Shown piece by piece: positions 1 to 7,370 of a stretch of 64,000 nucleotides of DNA; the first letter of the stretch is position 1; every line of letters starts with the position of its first letter. This DNA is from Aliiruegeria haliotis (GTDB taxonomy: Bacteria; Pseudomonadota; Alphaproteobacteria; Rhodobacterales; Rhodobacteraceae): contig NZ_PVTD01000011.1 of assembly GCF_003003255.1 (NCBI RefSeq), forward strand, positions 1-64,000, in the 5' to 3' direction. Position numbers and translations under genes: made by a program. Under the pieces are notes generated by a model. The model searched no databases. It had not been told where the DNA came from and saw nothing but the letters and a program-made list of their open reading frames with translations.

Positions 1-38
1 CAAATCTCCTGAACCTGACCGGCTTAGGAGTTGGATAT

Positions 39-56
39 AGGGACGGTTCCGTCCCT
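39..56. terminator. Short perfect inverted repeat, possible terminator
   Basis: AGGGACGG and CCGTCCCT form 8-bp arms separated by two bases, so the real loop would open by a pair or two. It lies about 95 bases past the stop of the minus-strand gene at 151-876. Read on the minus strand there is no T-run after it, so a terminator role is uncertain. Confidence 0.3.
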
Positions 57-150
57 CGAAAACTCCCCGCGATCCTGGCGGCGAAGACTTTGACCAGCCT
101 TGGGGTTACCGAAAGAGCTCTCGAAACAGCAAAAAAAGGAAACCCTACAT

Positions 151-876
151 TTAGTGACGCGGTTGCTTGGCGACCTCCGCATCAGTGTCCAGTGTCAGAG
201 CCGAATGCCAAAGTGGTGTCTTGATGAAGTGCCTCTCGCGCCATCGTCCTGTCTGGCCGGTTTCAACTCGTGCCAGAAGACCGATCCAGGTGAGAGGGCG
301 AAGCACACCGGTGAAGAACACACTCTCGGCGTGGATCGCATCGATGCCTTTGCCACCGGGTTTGCCGTAGAAAACCTCAAAGAGTTCGCTGCCCGAAACG
401 ACGTTCTCGGTTTCGACATTCAAGACATTCAGCCAGATGTCCCAGCTACCGACCGGGCTGTCGCCAAAGCGGTCCGTCCAGGAGTGGTCGACATGCATCA
501 GGTAGAAGGGCGTGATCACGCCGAAAAGCTTCCCTCGAGATTGGAACAACTCCGTTCCGGCGCGCGTCGCTCGAAAGGTGCCCTTGTAATGCCGCGCCAG
601 CTTCAGTTCGAGATACAGATAGTGCAGGAGTTCCAGCGGCAGAACGTCGGCCTCGTTCAGTACCTTGTTAACACGTAGCAGCTCAGCCTCGGTGTGACCC
701 GGCCAATCGATCTCTCGTACCGCCCAGGTCACGAACTCCCTCTTGAAAGCCTTCGTCTGCGTCAGGCCGATTGATCCGTGCTCGGTCATGTACCGAAAGA
801 TTGCCTCGGCGCCGCGCAGAAGAGGCGAGTGCCCCAGATCAGGGTGGTCGTCTGGGATGCTCTTGAACTCGATCAC
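151..876 (-). CDS. Conserved hypothetical protein, mobile-element neighbourhood
   Basis: A 241-residue soluble protein with no signal peptide or membrane segment. I do not recognise a named domain. The N-terminal third (for example PLLRGAEAIFRYMTEHGSIGLT, residues about 18-39) reads like a helix-rich, possibly winged-helix, DNA-binding segment, followed by a mixed alpha/beta body with many aromatic residues. The start is GTG at 876, preceded by GGAAGG seven bases upstream, which fits a real ribosome-binding site. It is the last of a minus-strand series of small genes (2446 to 151) that lies beside a Tn7-like operon, so it may be transposon or integrative-element cargo. Function is unknown. 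Codon use looks like a real gene and the frame has no convincing competitor. Confidence 0.65.
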   Translation of the reverse strand: MIEFKSIPDDHPDLGHSPLLRGAEAIFRYMTEHGSIGLTQTKAFKREFVTWAVREIDWPGHTEAELLRVNKVLNEADVLPLELLHYLYLELKLARHYKGTFRATRAGTELFQSRGKLFGVITPFYLMHVDHSWTDRFGDSPVGSWDIWLNVLNVETENVVSGSELFEVFYGKPGGKGIDAIHAESVFFTGVLRPLTWIGLLARVETGQTGRWRERHFIKTPLWHSALTLDTDAEVAKQPRH

Positions 877-1013
877 TCTAAGGCCTTCCCATCTCAGTTC
901 CCATGCTCAACGAAAGCCCTAGCGTGCTACACGGTCGCAACGGAAGATTCTTGTGCAGTCTTTTTTCGCTGCCTGGCAACCCTGGTTAGCCTACCGGAGC
1001 TCGGGCTTGTGGG

Positions 1014-1256
1014 TCACCGCCTTGACCTCTCGAGCTTCTTGATCACGTCTTCCCTATCGGGAGGCGCCCACTCATCCGGTGCCCGCGATGATGGCCAACG
1101 AGGTAAATCTCTGGCTGGCGTCTGGTGCGAGAAATTCCGCTCACAGGTCGAATGGCAAAACAGCGGCCATCGATCCCGGTCGCCGCATCTCGAATCTGTA
1201 TGGTGCATCGCGAGGGGAGCACCACAGTTTACGCAGTAGCATCGGACATTGATCAT
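1014..1256 (-). CDS. Small putative zinc-binding protein
   Basis: An 80-residue protein that begins MINVRCYCVNCGAPLAMHH. Paired cysteines (CYCVNC near the N-terminus, a CGD segment, then CHSTC around residue 35) suggest a compact zinc ribbon. The start is chosen because its ATG at 1256 overlaps the TGA of the upstream gene in an ATGA four-base overlap, the classic sign of translational coupling. A longer frame reaching 1310 would overlap the neighbour more deeply and is less likely. It belongs to the minus-strand series of small genes. What the protein binds is not visible; it could be a nucleic-acid- or protein-binding accessory protein. Confidence 0.55.
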   Translation of the reverse strand: MINVRCYCVNCGAPLAMHHTDSRCGDRDRWPLFCHSTCERNFSHQTPARDLPRWPSSRAPDEWAPPDREDVIKKLERSRR

Positions 1257-1633
1257 CGGAGCTGCCATGAAGGTGAGCGATTTCCCGAGAGTGCTCGTCG
1301 TCTTGCGCAAACGTTTAGACGACCCAGAAATCCCCGCAAGCCCACCCTTCCCGGTCCTCCACCGTTCAATCCTACCTCCACATCGTCAGTTTGATCCGTA
1401 CACCACCAGCACAGGCGTTTGGCGGGTTCCCGTCCCGTCTGGGCTCCATAATGTCCGCACCGCTGGCACTTGGGCTCGCCATGAGCGTCATTTGGAATGT
1501 ATTTGTTGATGCGCGCGACACCTCTTTCAATCATCGCCGGACGAACGCAACTCACGCACAACGTCAGCCATTCAACGCGGACATTCTTGGGATAGGCTGC
1601 ATTCTGGCAGCGCTGGCAGGTCTCAGCTTTCAT
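1253..1633 (-). CDS. Putative zinc-ribbon protein with four Cys pairs
   Basis: A 126-residue protein starting MKAETCQRCQNAAYP. Four CxxC pairs are visible: CQRC (residues about 6-9), CVSC (about 27-30), CQRCG (about 55-59) and CWWC (about 74-77). These would make two zinc ribbons, or one four-cysteine pair module, in the first 80 residues; the C-terminal 45 residues are basic and glycine/arginine-rich. The ATG at 1633 overlaps the end of the upstream gene by 11 bases; earlier in-frame starts would enlarge the overlap. Zinc ribbons of this sort are common in phage and integrative-element proteins that contact nucleic acids, but no specific function can be assigned. Confidence 0.6.
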   Translation of the reverse strand: MKAETCQRCQNAAYPKNVRVEWLTLCVSCVRPAMIERGVARINKYIPNDAHGEPKCQRCGHYGAQTGREPAKRLCWWCTDQTDDVEVGLNGGGPGRVGLRGFLGRLNVCARRRALSGNRSPSWQLR

Positions 1634-1919
1634 GAATCCCATCCTTCTGGCGAGCCCGATCCTTCCAATCGCTCCGGATCGGCACCGCGACCACAATCTT
1701 GGGATCGGTTTCGACCCACTTGATCAGGGTCAGCATTTCCTGCTCGTGGAGCCAGTGTTTATCGGCGTCCCTGCCTGCACCTTCGAAGACCCAGCCATTG
1801 GTGAGAACATGTTCAAGAGAGGCCGAACCATGGCCGTGAACTTCTACCTCGTAGCGGTCCTCGCTCAGGTAGAGACGGATCAACCTTTCATGATGGATGA
1901 GCCTGCTAGCCATCGTCAT
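1623..1919 (-). CDS. Hypothetical protein
   Basis: A 98-residue acidic, histidine-containing soluble protein (RLIHHERLIRLYLSEDRYEV near residues 6-25; WVETDPKIVVAVPIRSDWKD near 68-87). I recognise no family. It overlaps both neighbours by 11 to 14 bases, so it is almost certainly co-transcribed and translationally coupled with the zinc-ribbon gene downstream and the hypothetical gene upstream. A second methionine at codon 3 is an alternative start. It has no membrane or export signal. Confidence 0.55.
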   Translation of the reverse strand: MTMASRLIHHERLIRLYLSEDRYEVEVHGHGSASLEHVLTNGWVFEGAGRDADKHWLHEQEMLTLIKWVETDPKIVVAVPIRSDWKDRARQKDGIHES

Positions 1920-2184
1920 CGTTCAGATGTTTCATGAGATCGTCACCACGCACGATCTTGACGCCATCGGGGGTGTGGAACCGGATGCTGATGCTTGCGA
2001 ATGCCTCTGGCGGTGGCTCCACCTCGTCCATGGCACGCGATGCCTCATCCATCACGCGAAACTGATCGTCTTCGCACTCGAACTCGGTGGTCTCTTCGCC
2101 CCAATTCTCGGTCCAAGTGACCCTGTAGCGAAAGTGGGAGCCTTCACCCTTGCCAAGTTTTTTGATGACAACCCGGTCAGTCAT
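1906..2184 (-). CDS. Hypothetical protein
   Basis: A 92-residue acidic soluble protein starting MTDRVVIKKLGKGEG. It is rich in beta-strand-like segments (HFRYRVTWTENWGEE, residues about 17-31) and ends in an acidic tail (KHLNDDDG). The start at 2184 gives an eight-base overlap with the upstream gene; a codon five positions earlier is possible. It has no recognisable domain. The tight packing with its neighbours argues that it is real. Confidence 0.55.
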   Translation of the reverse strand: MTDRVVIKKLGKGEGSHFRYRVTWTENWGEETTEFECEDDQFRVMDEASRAMDEVEPPPEAFASISIRFHTPDGVKIVRGDDLMKHLNDDDG

Positions 2185-2446
2185 CGCTTTCACTTCCACG
2201 CAGGAGCGCAGCCGCTTGTTCAGCGGCCATCAGGTCCTCCAGCGTCAACCGAGGCTCGGCGATCTCCTTGGGATCCGCTGCATCAACGGCATCCGCTGCG
2301 GCCCTCAGGCATGCTGCGAGGCCAGCCTGTCGGACATGGTAGAACTGGAGGAGATCCCGGCGGCCATGTCGGCTCGCGATCCCCAGCTGATACAGAGTCG
2401 CACCGTCATCGCGCTGTTCGCTCATGTTCTGGACAAAAACAGCCAT
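2177..2446 (-). CDS. Hypothetical protein, helical
   Basis: An 89-residue protein with long alanine-rich helical stretches (QAGLAACLRAAADAVDAADP, residues about 40-59). The start ATG at 2446 has GAGG seven bases upstream, a good ribosome-binding site. Just upstream (12 bases) ends the interrupted zinc-ribbon frame at 2458-2676, so both probably lie in one transcript. No family was recognised. Confidence 0.55.
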   Translation of the reverse strand: MAVFVQNMSEQRDDGATLYQLGIASRHGRRDLLQFYHVRQAGLAACLRAAADAVDAADPKEIAEPRLTLEDLMAAEQAAALLRGSESDD

Positions 2447-2457
2447 ATCTTACCTCA

Positions 2458-2676
2458 CTAAAATGCTTCGGTTTTCGTGTCGCTCACACTCAATCTGCCC
2501 CCGAATGCACAAGCCGGACACAGCTTGTCGTCGATGCCTCTCACGAACTGGACGACTTAGCCGCAGGTCGAGCACATGACGCACCTTCAAGCGCCAGAAT
2601 TGAGGCCCTTCGCCCACACAGGCGGCTTGGAAACTTCAATCTTGAAACCAGAGTAGACGGGGAAATTCGAGGACAT
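2458..2676 (-). pseudogene. Zinc-ribbon reading frame interrupted by TGA and TAA
   Basis: An ATG at 2676 has a strong GGAGGAG ribosome-binding site six bases upstream and opens a frame that reads MSSNFPVYSGFKIEV... for 29 codons, then TGA (2587-2589), a CVMCSTCG stretch, TAA (2557-2559), and VVQFVRGIDDKLCPAC before a final TAG (2458-2460). The stretch after the first stop has two CxxC pairs typical of a small zinc ribbon, and TAA sits where a tyrosine would fit. The simplest reading is a gene killed by two nonsense mutations. A real 29-residue peptide, or recoding, are alternatives. It heads the minus-strand gene series and lies 19 bases from the tRNA-like element. Confidence 0.45.
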
Positions 2677-2694
2677 GTTGAGCTCCTCCAAGAA

Positions 2695-2784
2695 TGGTAG
2701 GAGTGCAGGGACTCGAACCCTGAGCCACACAGTAATCTGCTGCTAGTAGGAGGTATAAGCTCCGCGCCGCACCTTGCCACTCCC
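2695..2784 (-). tRNA. tRNA-like element, degenerate or atypical, possible UAU anticodon
   Basis: On the minus strand a 90-base cloverleaf-like sequence begins with GGGAGTG and ends CACTCCT-A-CCA, giving a seven-pair acceptor stem (one G-U), a discriminator A and an encoded CCA. A five-pair T arm (CAGGG, loop TTCGAGT, CCCTG) is clear. The anticodon arm has four pairs (GGAG/CTCC) round the loop CTTATAC, which would place UAU at the anticodon. About 26 bases separate it from the T arm, as in long-variable-arm tRNAs. The D arm is poor. It could be a tRNA pseudogene, a phage-type tRNA, or a leader structure, since it ends only 19 bases before the start codon at 2676. Confidence 0.45.
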
Positions 2785-3339
2785 CAACGAACTGACGATG
2801 TCAGTTGGGTATCGAGTGCCGGTACTGGGTGCGCGTGTAAGCCATGCTTTTAGACATAGGCCCGTGAACCGCTTGCGTCAATAGGGATGAAAGTCGCCGC
2901 AAAGATGGGCGTATAAGTACATGTTTTCAGATACTTACGGATTTCGACGTTGTCTGAAGGGCGTCCAGGCAGGTATCGCCTGGCATCAGCACCGAGCGTG
3001 ACACTGATCCAACCTCATCGTTATCGACTGGAGGCCACGCAGAAGGCAGACAAACTCCATGGTCCATGTGGTCAATCGAGGTTCGATTGCACAGATTTCC
3101 CGTCTGCATTCCAAAAACACTTTGGAACTAGTTTCAAATCGTTGCATTATCAACCTCCCTGCGAAACTCCACTATTTGGCCCTTGATGATTCCAACTCTC
3201 CTGAACTCAAATGCAGAGATCAGCAGGTAATAATGTCATCCATGCCTTCCTGATTTCACCTCCTCTCATCGTGCCGGACAGTCTCCCATCGACAGACTGA
3301 ACGTAGCAGTTCCGCCGCCAAAAAGCAATTAACCCACTG

Positions 3340-3459
3340 TTCTTGAATACTATTCTTGAATTTCACAAAATAAAAAAGTCCAAGCCAATTGAATTAGGCT
3401 CCGCCTAATTCAATTGCGCACCGATTTGAAGAATAGTTTATCCATGCGACAAGAATAGT
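3340..3459. repeat. Cluster of short direct and inverted repeats
   Basis: TTCTTGAAT occurs at 3340-3348 and 3353-3361. AAGAATAGT occurs at 3429-3437 and again 22 bases later at 3451-3459, and in inverted form at 3349-3357. The 22-base spacing resembles that of TnsB-binding sites in Tn7-type ends, but the motif differs from the repeats at 8382-8513, so identity as the partner end is not shown. Confidence 0.4.
3386..3416. repeat. Perfect 14-bp inverted repeat
   Basis: CAATTGAATTAGGC (3386-3399) and its exact reverse complement (3403-3416) flank a three-base spacer TCC. Neither strand has a T-run beside it, so it is not a typical terminator. It may be a protein-binding palindrome or a recombination site. 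Confidence 0.6.
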
Positions 3460-4317
3460 GGCTCGAAATTGTGCCGATTTTTTGGTCACCGCCCCTTACC
3501 GCTCAATAGGCTTGGAAGAGTCGATCCATGCTCAACTGATTCGCCAGATTCGCACTCCCAAGATGCGCAACATTAAGTAGAGAAGCGATGGGACACGTAA
3601 CATCGACTGAGTATTTCAGCTAGTTTTGCGAACAACAAAACGAAAGGCCGAATGCGAAACTTTGAGGCAAAACTGTTTCCAAATGGACGGACTTCCAAGT
3701 GGCGCAACTGGGTATTTTTGAGGGGCAGAATGCAAGTGATGCAAACACGACACATCCCACATGACATTCAGATTTCCCGAGAACAACCAAAAAACATGGG
3801 GCTTCATGCCCTCATCCCTCGTGTGTCGGTGGTGTGCTTCATGAAAAACGCACGCCACTTCACATTTTGCCTTGCGTTCTGCAATTGGATCGAGTGATAA
3901 AGAATGCCATGTTGAAGACAACGGCTCATATCCGCCTGATTGGCACCGTCTAACACACCGCCCCGCGCGGTCTGTTTCGGTGACTGCTTCTACGTTTCAG
4001 CTTTGCAAGCCCGACCTTCAGACCGCTCACATCCTCTCGGTAGAGCGCTTTTGTCAATGCAATCAAGTCGATCCAGAAAAGAAAACTCATGCCACCCTTG
4101 GGTGAGATGGGTTCCCGCATGGTCGGATCATGTCTCCGGCAACCCAGATCCTTTCCTCACAAAAATAGCTGTCTGAAGTCAGCAGCTTGGGCGTTCGATT
4201 AGTACGGATATCTTCCGTCTGTTGGCGAGCGTCTATCTCTTTCGCGCTCTTCGGCTGCGTTTTCGTTGCCGTGCGCCCGGACAATGTGAGGATAGTGGAA
4301 CTTCTGTGTCTGATGGA

Positions 4318-5052
4318 ATGATCGCCCACGACGAGTGGAATTACTCGCCACCCAAACTGGCAAAAATGCCAATCATTGAATTAGGCAGCATTAAAGGTGT
4401 GTTGCCATTTGATGGCGTAAGAAACCCCGGATCCCGGAGTTCAACCTCACACAAAGTCTGGTTTGGCTACAGAACTCCGGCAAACGATTGGCAAATCCAA
4501 CTGGGGATTTGTGAAAGTGCCGCAGAATTTGCGGTAGCTCTCGAAGCCCTGATGTCGCCGAACATCTATGATGTCAAGTTTCAGCCGATGACTGTGCGGT
4601 TCGCCTTGGACGGGAAGCAGCGGCACTACACCCACGATCTCCTTGTAGTTTATAAATGCGGATTTCGTCAGCTGATCTTCGTTAGGAACGGGAAGAGCCT
4701 GAAGAAGCCGAAAACCCAGCGCGAGATTGATGCCATCTTCAAGGCCACAACCGCGCATCAGGCTGACGGTCTGATTGTCGTTAATGCCTCCGACTACTCA
4801 CGACAGCGACGTGAGAACCTGTTTCGGATGCACCAACTGCTTCAAGAGGACGACCCGGAAGCGGATGAACTGGTTCTTTCCACGGCCAGGGGCCTCAAGA
4901 CGCTTTGGCAAATGAAAGATATCTTCCCTCACGTTGACCTGGATCCGTGGAGGGTGTTTCGAGCGTGCTACCGTCTTGTCGCGCTCAAACATCTCAAGGC
5001 CGATCTGGACAATGTGTTGCTTGAGACCTCGCGGATCGAGGTGGCGGCATGA
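4318..5052 (+). CDS. tnsA: TnsA-like transposase endonuclease subunit
   Basis: In Tn7-type elements TnsA cuts the 5' ends of the transposon while TnsB cuts and joins the 3' ends. This 244-residue protein has the TnsA N-terminal endonuclease pattern: ESAAEFAVALEAL (E70), FQP (88-90) and YTHDLLVV (D107) match the conserved E and D. Where Tn7 TnsA has Q-x-K (Q130, K132), this protein has F-V-R (F121, R123). The rest is helical, as in the TnsC-binding C-terminal domain. ATG at 4318 is preferred; a TTG at 4222 would add 32 residues of arginine-rich, unlikely sequence. The stop overlaps the tnsB start (ATGA), and tnsB and tnsC follow. The active-site change could reduce 5'-end cutting. Confidence 0.75.
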   Translation: MIAHDEWNYSPPKLAKMPIIELGSIKGVLPFDGVRNPGSRSSTSHKVWFGYRTPANDWQIQLGICESAAEFAVALEALMSPNIYDVKFQPMTVRFALDGKQRHYTHDLLVVYKCGFRQLIFVRNGKSLKKPKTQREIDAIFKATTAHQADGLIVVNASDYSRQRRENLFRMHQLLQEDDPEADELVLSTARGLKTLWQMKDIFPHVDLDPWRVFRACYRLVALKHLKADLDNVLLETSRIEVAA

Positions 5053-7370
5053 AACTCGAGCCCAAGTACAGATTTGAGAACGGAACCGGGATTGCCTTCG
5101 GCAACCAAAACCTCGTGCTCCACGCCATGAACGAGCAAGGGTATGAGTTCGCGGATTCCGAGACCGGCGAGGTGTCGGTTACGTCATTCTCCAAGTTCGC
5201 TAAGCTTCTGCAATCTCGTCAGATGCGTGTCACGGATACGAGCGGGCTGGCGTCAAGTGTGGTGGAACTACGCTTGGGAAGTCTGAAGATTGCGGAGCAA
5301 TTGGCGGCGCCGCAGCGCGAGAATGGTGAGTTCCATTTCGCAATTTGTTCTGCCGCTGCGGCACTTCGAACCCACTTGCGCCATGAACGTGGGAATCCCA
5401 GTCTTCAGATGACTGAGCCCCTGCTAAACTTGGCCGGAAACCGGCAATTTATCTGCAATCTCGCCAGTGACATCTTCGGCAAGAAGGTACGCTTATCGCC
5501 TGCTCGCGGCGGGAATAATAGCGATTGGGTGCTGTACAAGGGGCGTACGCTCCTGAAGTACCTCAAACTGTTTGACGCGCTTGGAGTTGACGAGGACGCC
5601 ATTGCCGCCCTGAGCACTCGGGAACATTTGAAGGGCAATCGAATCCCACGGATCGATATCAAGCTTCTGGAACTCATGACCCGAGCTTGGGAGGAAATCG
5701 GGCTTGATCTGAAATGCACCGCTCCGGCCAACGTGCATAGGCACCTCACGACACTCGTTCACGAGCTCAACAAGATCCGTAAAACGAACGAGCTAAGGCC
5801 TCTTATCGTTCCGTCTCAAAAGACGCTGAAGGCACATCGAGACAACTTGCTTAGTCCAACGGAGTACCTCGTTGCTACCAAGGGTGAAAAACACGCCCGC
5901 AACAAGAGGGGCCGAGGAAGCACAGATTTTCGGGCCTTGATGCCCGGAGAGCTTGTCGAAATCGATGAGTGCAAGCTGTCAACGGTTTCTTCTGCCAAAG
6001 AAATTGGCCTTTGGGCGAGCCTGACAGACAAACAGAAACAGCGTCTCGAGGAAATCGACAAGGAAATTCGGGATCGCCTTACGCTGCTTGTCATGATCGA
6101 TGTTGCCTCAAGAATGCCGTTGGCCTGGATCCTGAGCGATCAGCCGAAGGCTGAAGCAACACTCGCACTTCTGAGAATGGCAACCCGCGACAAGACAAAA
6201 GAAAAGATCAAGTTTGGCTGTAGCGGCAACCCAGCTCCAGCGATGGGGTTGGGGAACATCAAGAGTGACAATGGCACCGGGCTCAGGAACGAGGCGGTTA
6301 TCAGTAGTGCCGTTGGAGTGGGGTCGGCGTACACAGCAGTCAAAACCTATTCTCCAATTGACAAAACATACGTAGAGCGAGTGTTCGGGACTTGCGAGTC
6401 AGTTTTGATCAAGTTGCTCCACGGGTACACGGGGCGCAAAGCCGGAGAACTTCCCGGATATGATGCGAAAGCCAACGGTGTTCTGAGCACCGAAGAACTC
6501 TACGACATCCTGACGCGCTTTTTCATCGACGAGTATCCTTCGATGCGACACCACGGTGTTGGAATGGGAGGACGCCGTCCGGTTGAGGTACTCAAAGAAC
6601 TCAACAATACGCGCGGTTTGTTTCGACCCATCTGCGAAGATCTACGCAGAAGGCACCTTGGTTGGAAGAGAGAGGTCAAGCCCAACGATGAAGGTGTCCG
6701 CGTGTTCGGAGGTATCTACTACAACTCCGATGAGTTTCAGCGTGAAATCGATAAACACCCGAAAGAAAGAGTTTCGGTCTTCGTCGATCCTGATGACGTG
6801 TCTGAGGCCACAGTCACCATTCCGGGCGTCGAACAGGTGTTCAGGCTTCCGCTACAGGTGACCGCCTTCAGGGACATGACTCTTCCGGAGGTTCTCGACC
6901 TGGTTCAAGCGTATCGCCGCGAACACCCCAATGTCACCGAGATCCATGAAGACCGCCTCGCCACAGTGCGCCGTGAGAGGCACACCCAACTTCTCCAGAT
7001 TGGCGTCGAGAACAAATTGCCGCGCAGCTATTCGACCTTTGAGGAGGTCATCGCCAAGGCAGATGTCGTTTTTGCTGGCTCTCGTGTTGTTCCGAATCCC
7101 GAACCAACCGGGTCAGTGCGACCCGGAGAAATTGGCCCAGGCGTGAGCGGGCCCGGCGTTCTGTCCCTTAGGGAGGCTGCCCAGGATCAGGGAAATCCGG
7201 ATGACCATCCGACGAGTGCTTCGCCTGAAGTTTCGCGCGCCGAAGCCGAAGTGCCTAGGCCGGTCGTTACGGATGATCGCTCGTCGGATGATGCACGCAA
7301 CCCAAAACGCTCTGTGCCTAACAAACATCGGCCACTTGGACGGCCCAAAACTAAAGGTAGTTTCAAATGA
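5049..7370 (+). CDS. tnsB: TnsB-like DDE transposase (Mu/Tn7 family)
   Basis: Catalyses 3'-end cleavage and strand transfer and binds repeated sites in the transposon ends. The 773-residue protein has an N-terminal part with helix-turn-helix-like segments (residues about 100-280), a retroviral-integrase-type core, and a C-terminal part with a Mu-transposase beta-barrel-like segment. The DDE triad is visible: D306 in LVEIDEC, D407 in KSDNGTGL, and E443 in YVERVFGT, 36 positions after D407 as in D,D(35)E enzymes. The tail (residues about 690-773) is proline-rich, basic and probably disordered; in Tn7 this end contacts TnsC. It is coupled by ATGA overlaps to tnsA upstream and tnsC downstream. 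It is intact and likely active. Confidence 0.9.
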   Translation: MKLEPKYRFENGTGIAFGNQNLVLHAMNEQGYEFADSETGEVSVTSFSKFAKLLQSRQMRVTDTSGLASSVVELRLGSLKIAEQLAAPQRENGEFHFAICSAAAALRTHLRHERGNPSLQMTEPLLNLAGNRQFICNLASDIFGKKVRLSPARGGNNSDWVLYKGRTLLKYLKLFDALGVDEDAIAALSTREHLKGNRIPRIDIKLLELMTRAWEEIGLDLKCTAPANVHRHLTTLVHELNKIRKTNELRPLIVPSQKTLKAHRDNLLSPTEYLVATKGEKHARNKRGRGSTDFRALMPGELVEIDECKLSTVSSAKEIGLWASLTDKQKQRLEEIDKEIRDRLTLLVMIDVASRMPLAWILSDQPKAEATLALLRMATRDKTKEKIKFGCSGNPAPAMGLGNIKSDNGTGLRNEAVISSAVGVGSAYTAVKTYSPIDKTYVERVFGTCESVLIKLLHGYTGRKAGELPGYDAKANGVLSTEELYDILTRFFIDEYPSMRHHGVGMGGRRPVEVLKELNNTRGLFRPICEDLRRRHLGWKREVKPNDEGVRVFGGIYYNSDEFQREIDKHPKERVSVFVDPDDVSEATVTIPGVEQVFRLPLQVTAFRDMTLPEVLDLVQAYRREHPNVTEIHEDRLATVRRERHTQLLQIGVENKLPRSYSTFEEVIAKADVVFAGSRVVPNPEPTGSVRPGEIGPGVSGPGVLSLREAAQDQGNPDDHPTSASPEVSRAEAEVPRPVVTDDRSSDDARNPKRSVPNKHRPLGRPKTKGSFK

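Larger units (their letters stand above)
2785..4317. other. Gene-poor, AT-richer stretch upstream of the transposition operon
   Basis: About 1.5 kb in which I see no convincing gene; the open frames on both strands are short and have no protein-like composition. Base composition is visibly lower in G+C than the chromosome after 9 kb. It contains a perfect 31-base palindrome (3386-3416) and repeats of AAGAATAGT (see separate entries). Given its place just upstream of tnsA it may hold the tnsABC promoter, transposon-end sites, or decayed cargo. Confidence 0.5.

Noticed and set aside
2557-2589. Stop-codon read-through by the adjacent tRNA-like element
   Set aside because: The anticodon loop CTTATAC would present UAU, which pairs with AUA and not with UGA or UAA, so suppression is not supported by sequence.
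2541-2780. A 79-codon minus-strand frame covering the tRNA-like element
   Set aside because: It overlaps the tRNA-like sequence and the zinc-ribbon frame and is serine/arginine-rich noise.
3616-3921. A 101-codon minus-strand frame upstream of tnsA
   Set aside because: There is no ribosome-binding site, it has an odd composition (many His, Trp and Cys without pattern) and an overlapping frame on the other strand is equally long.
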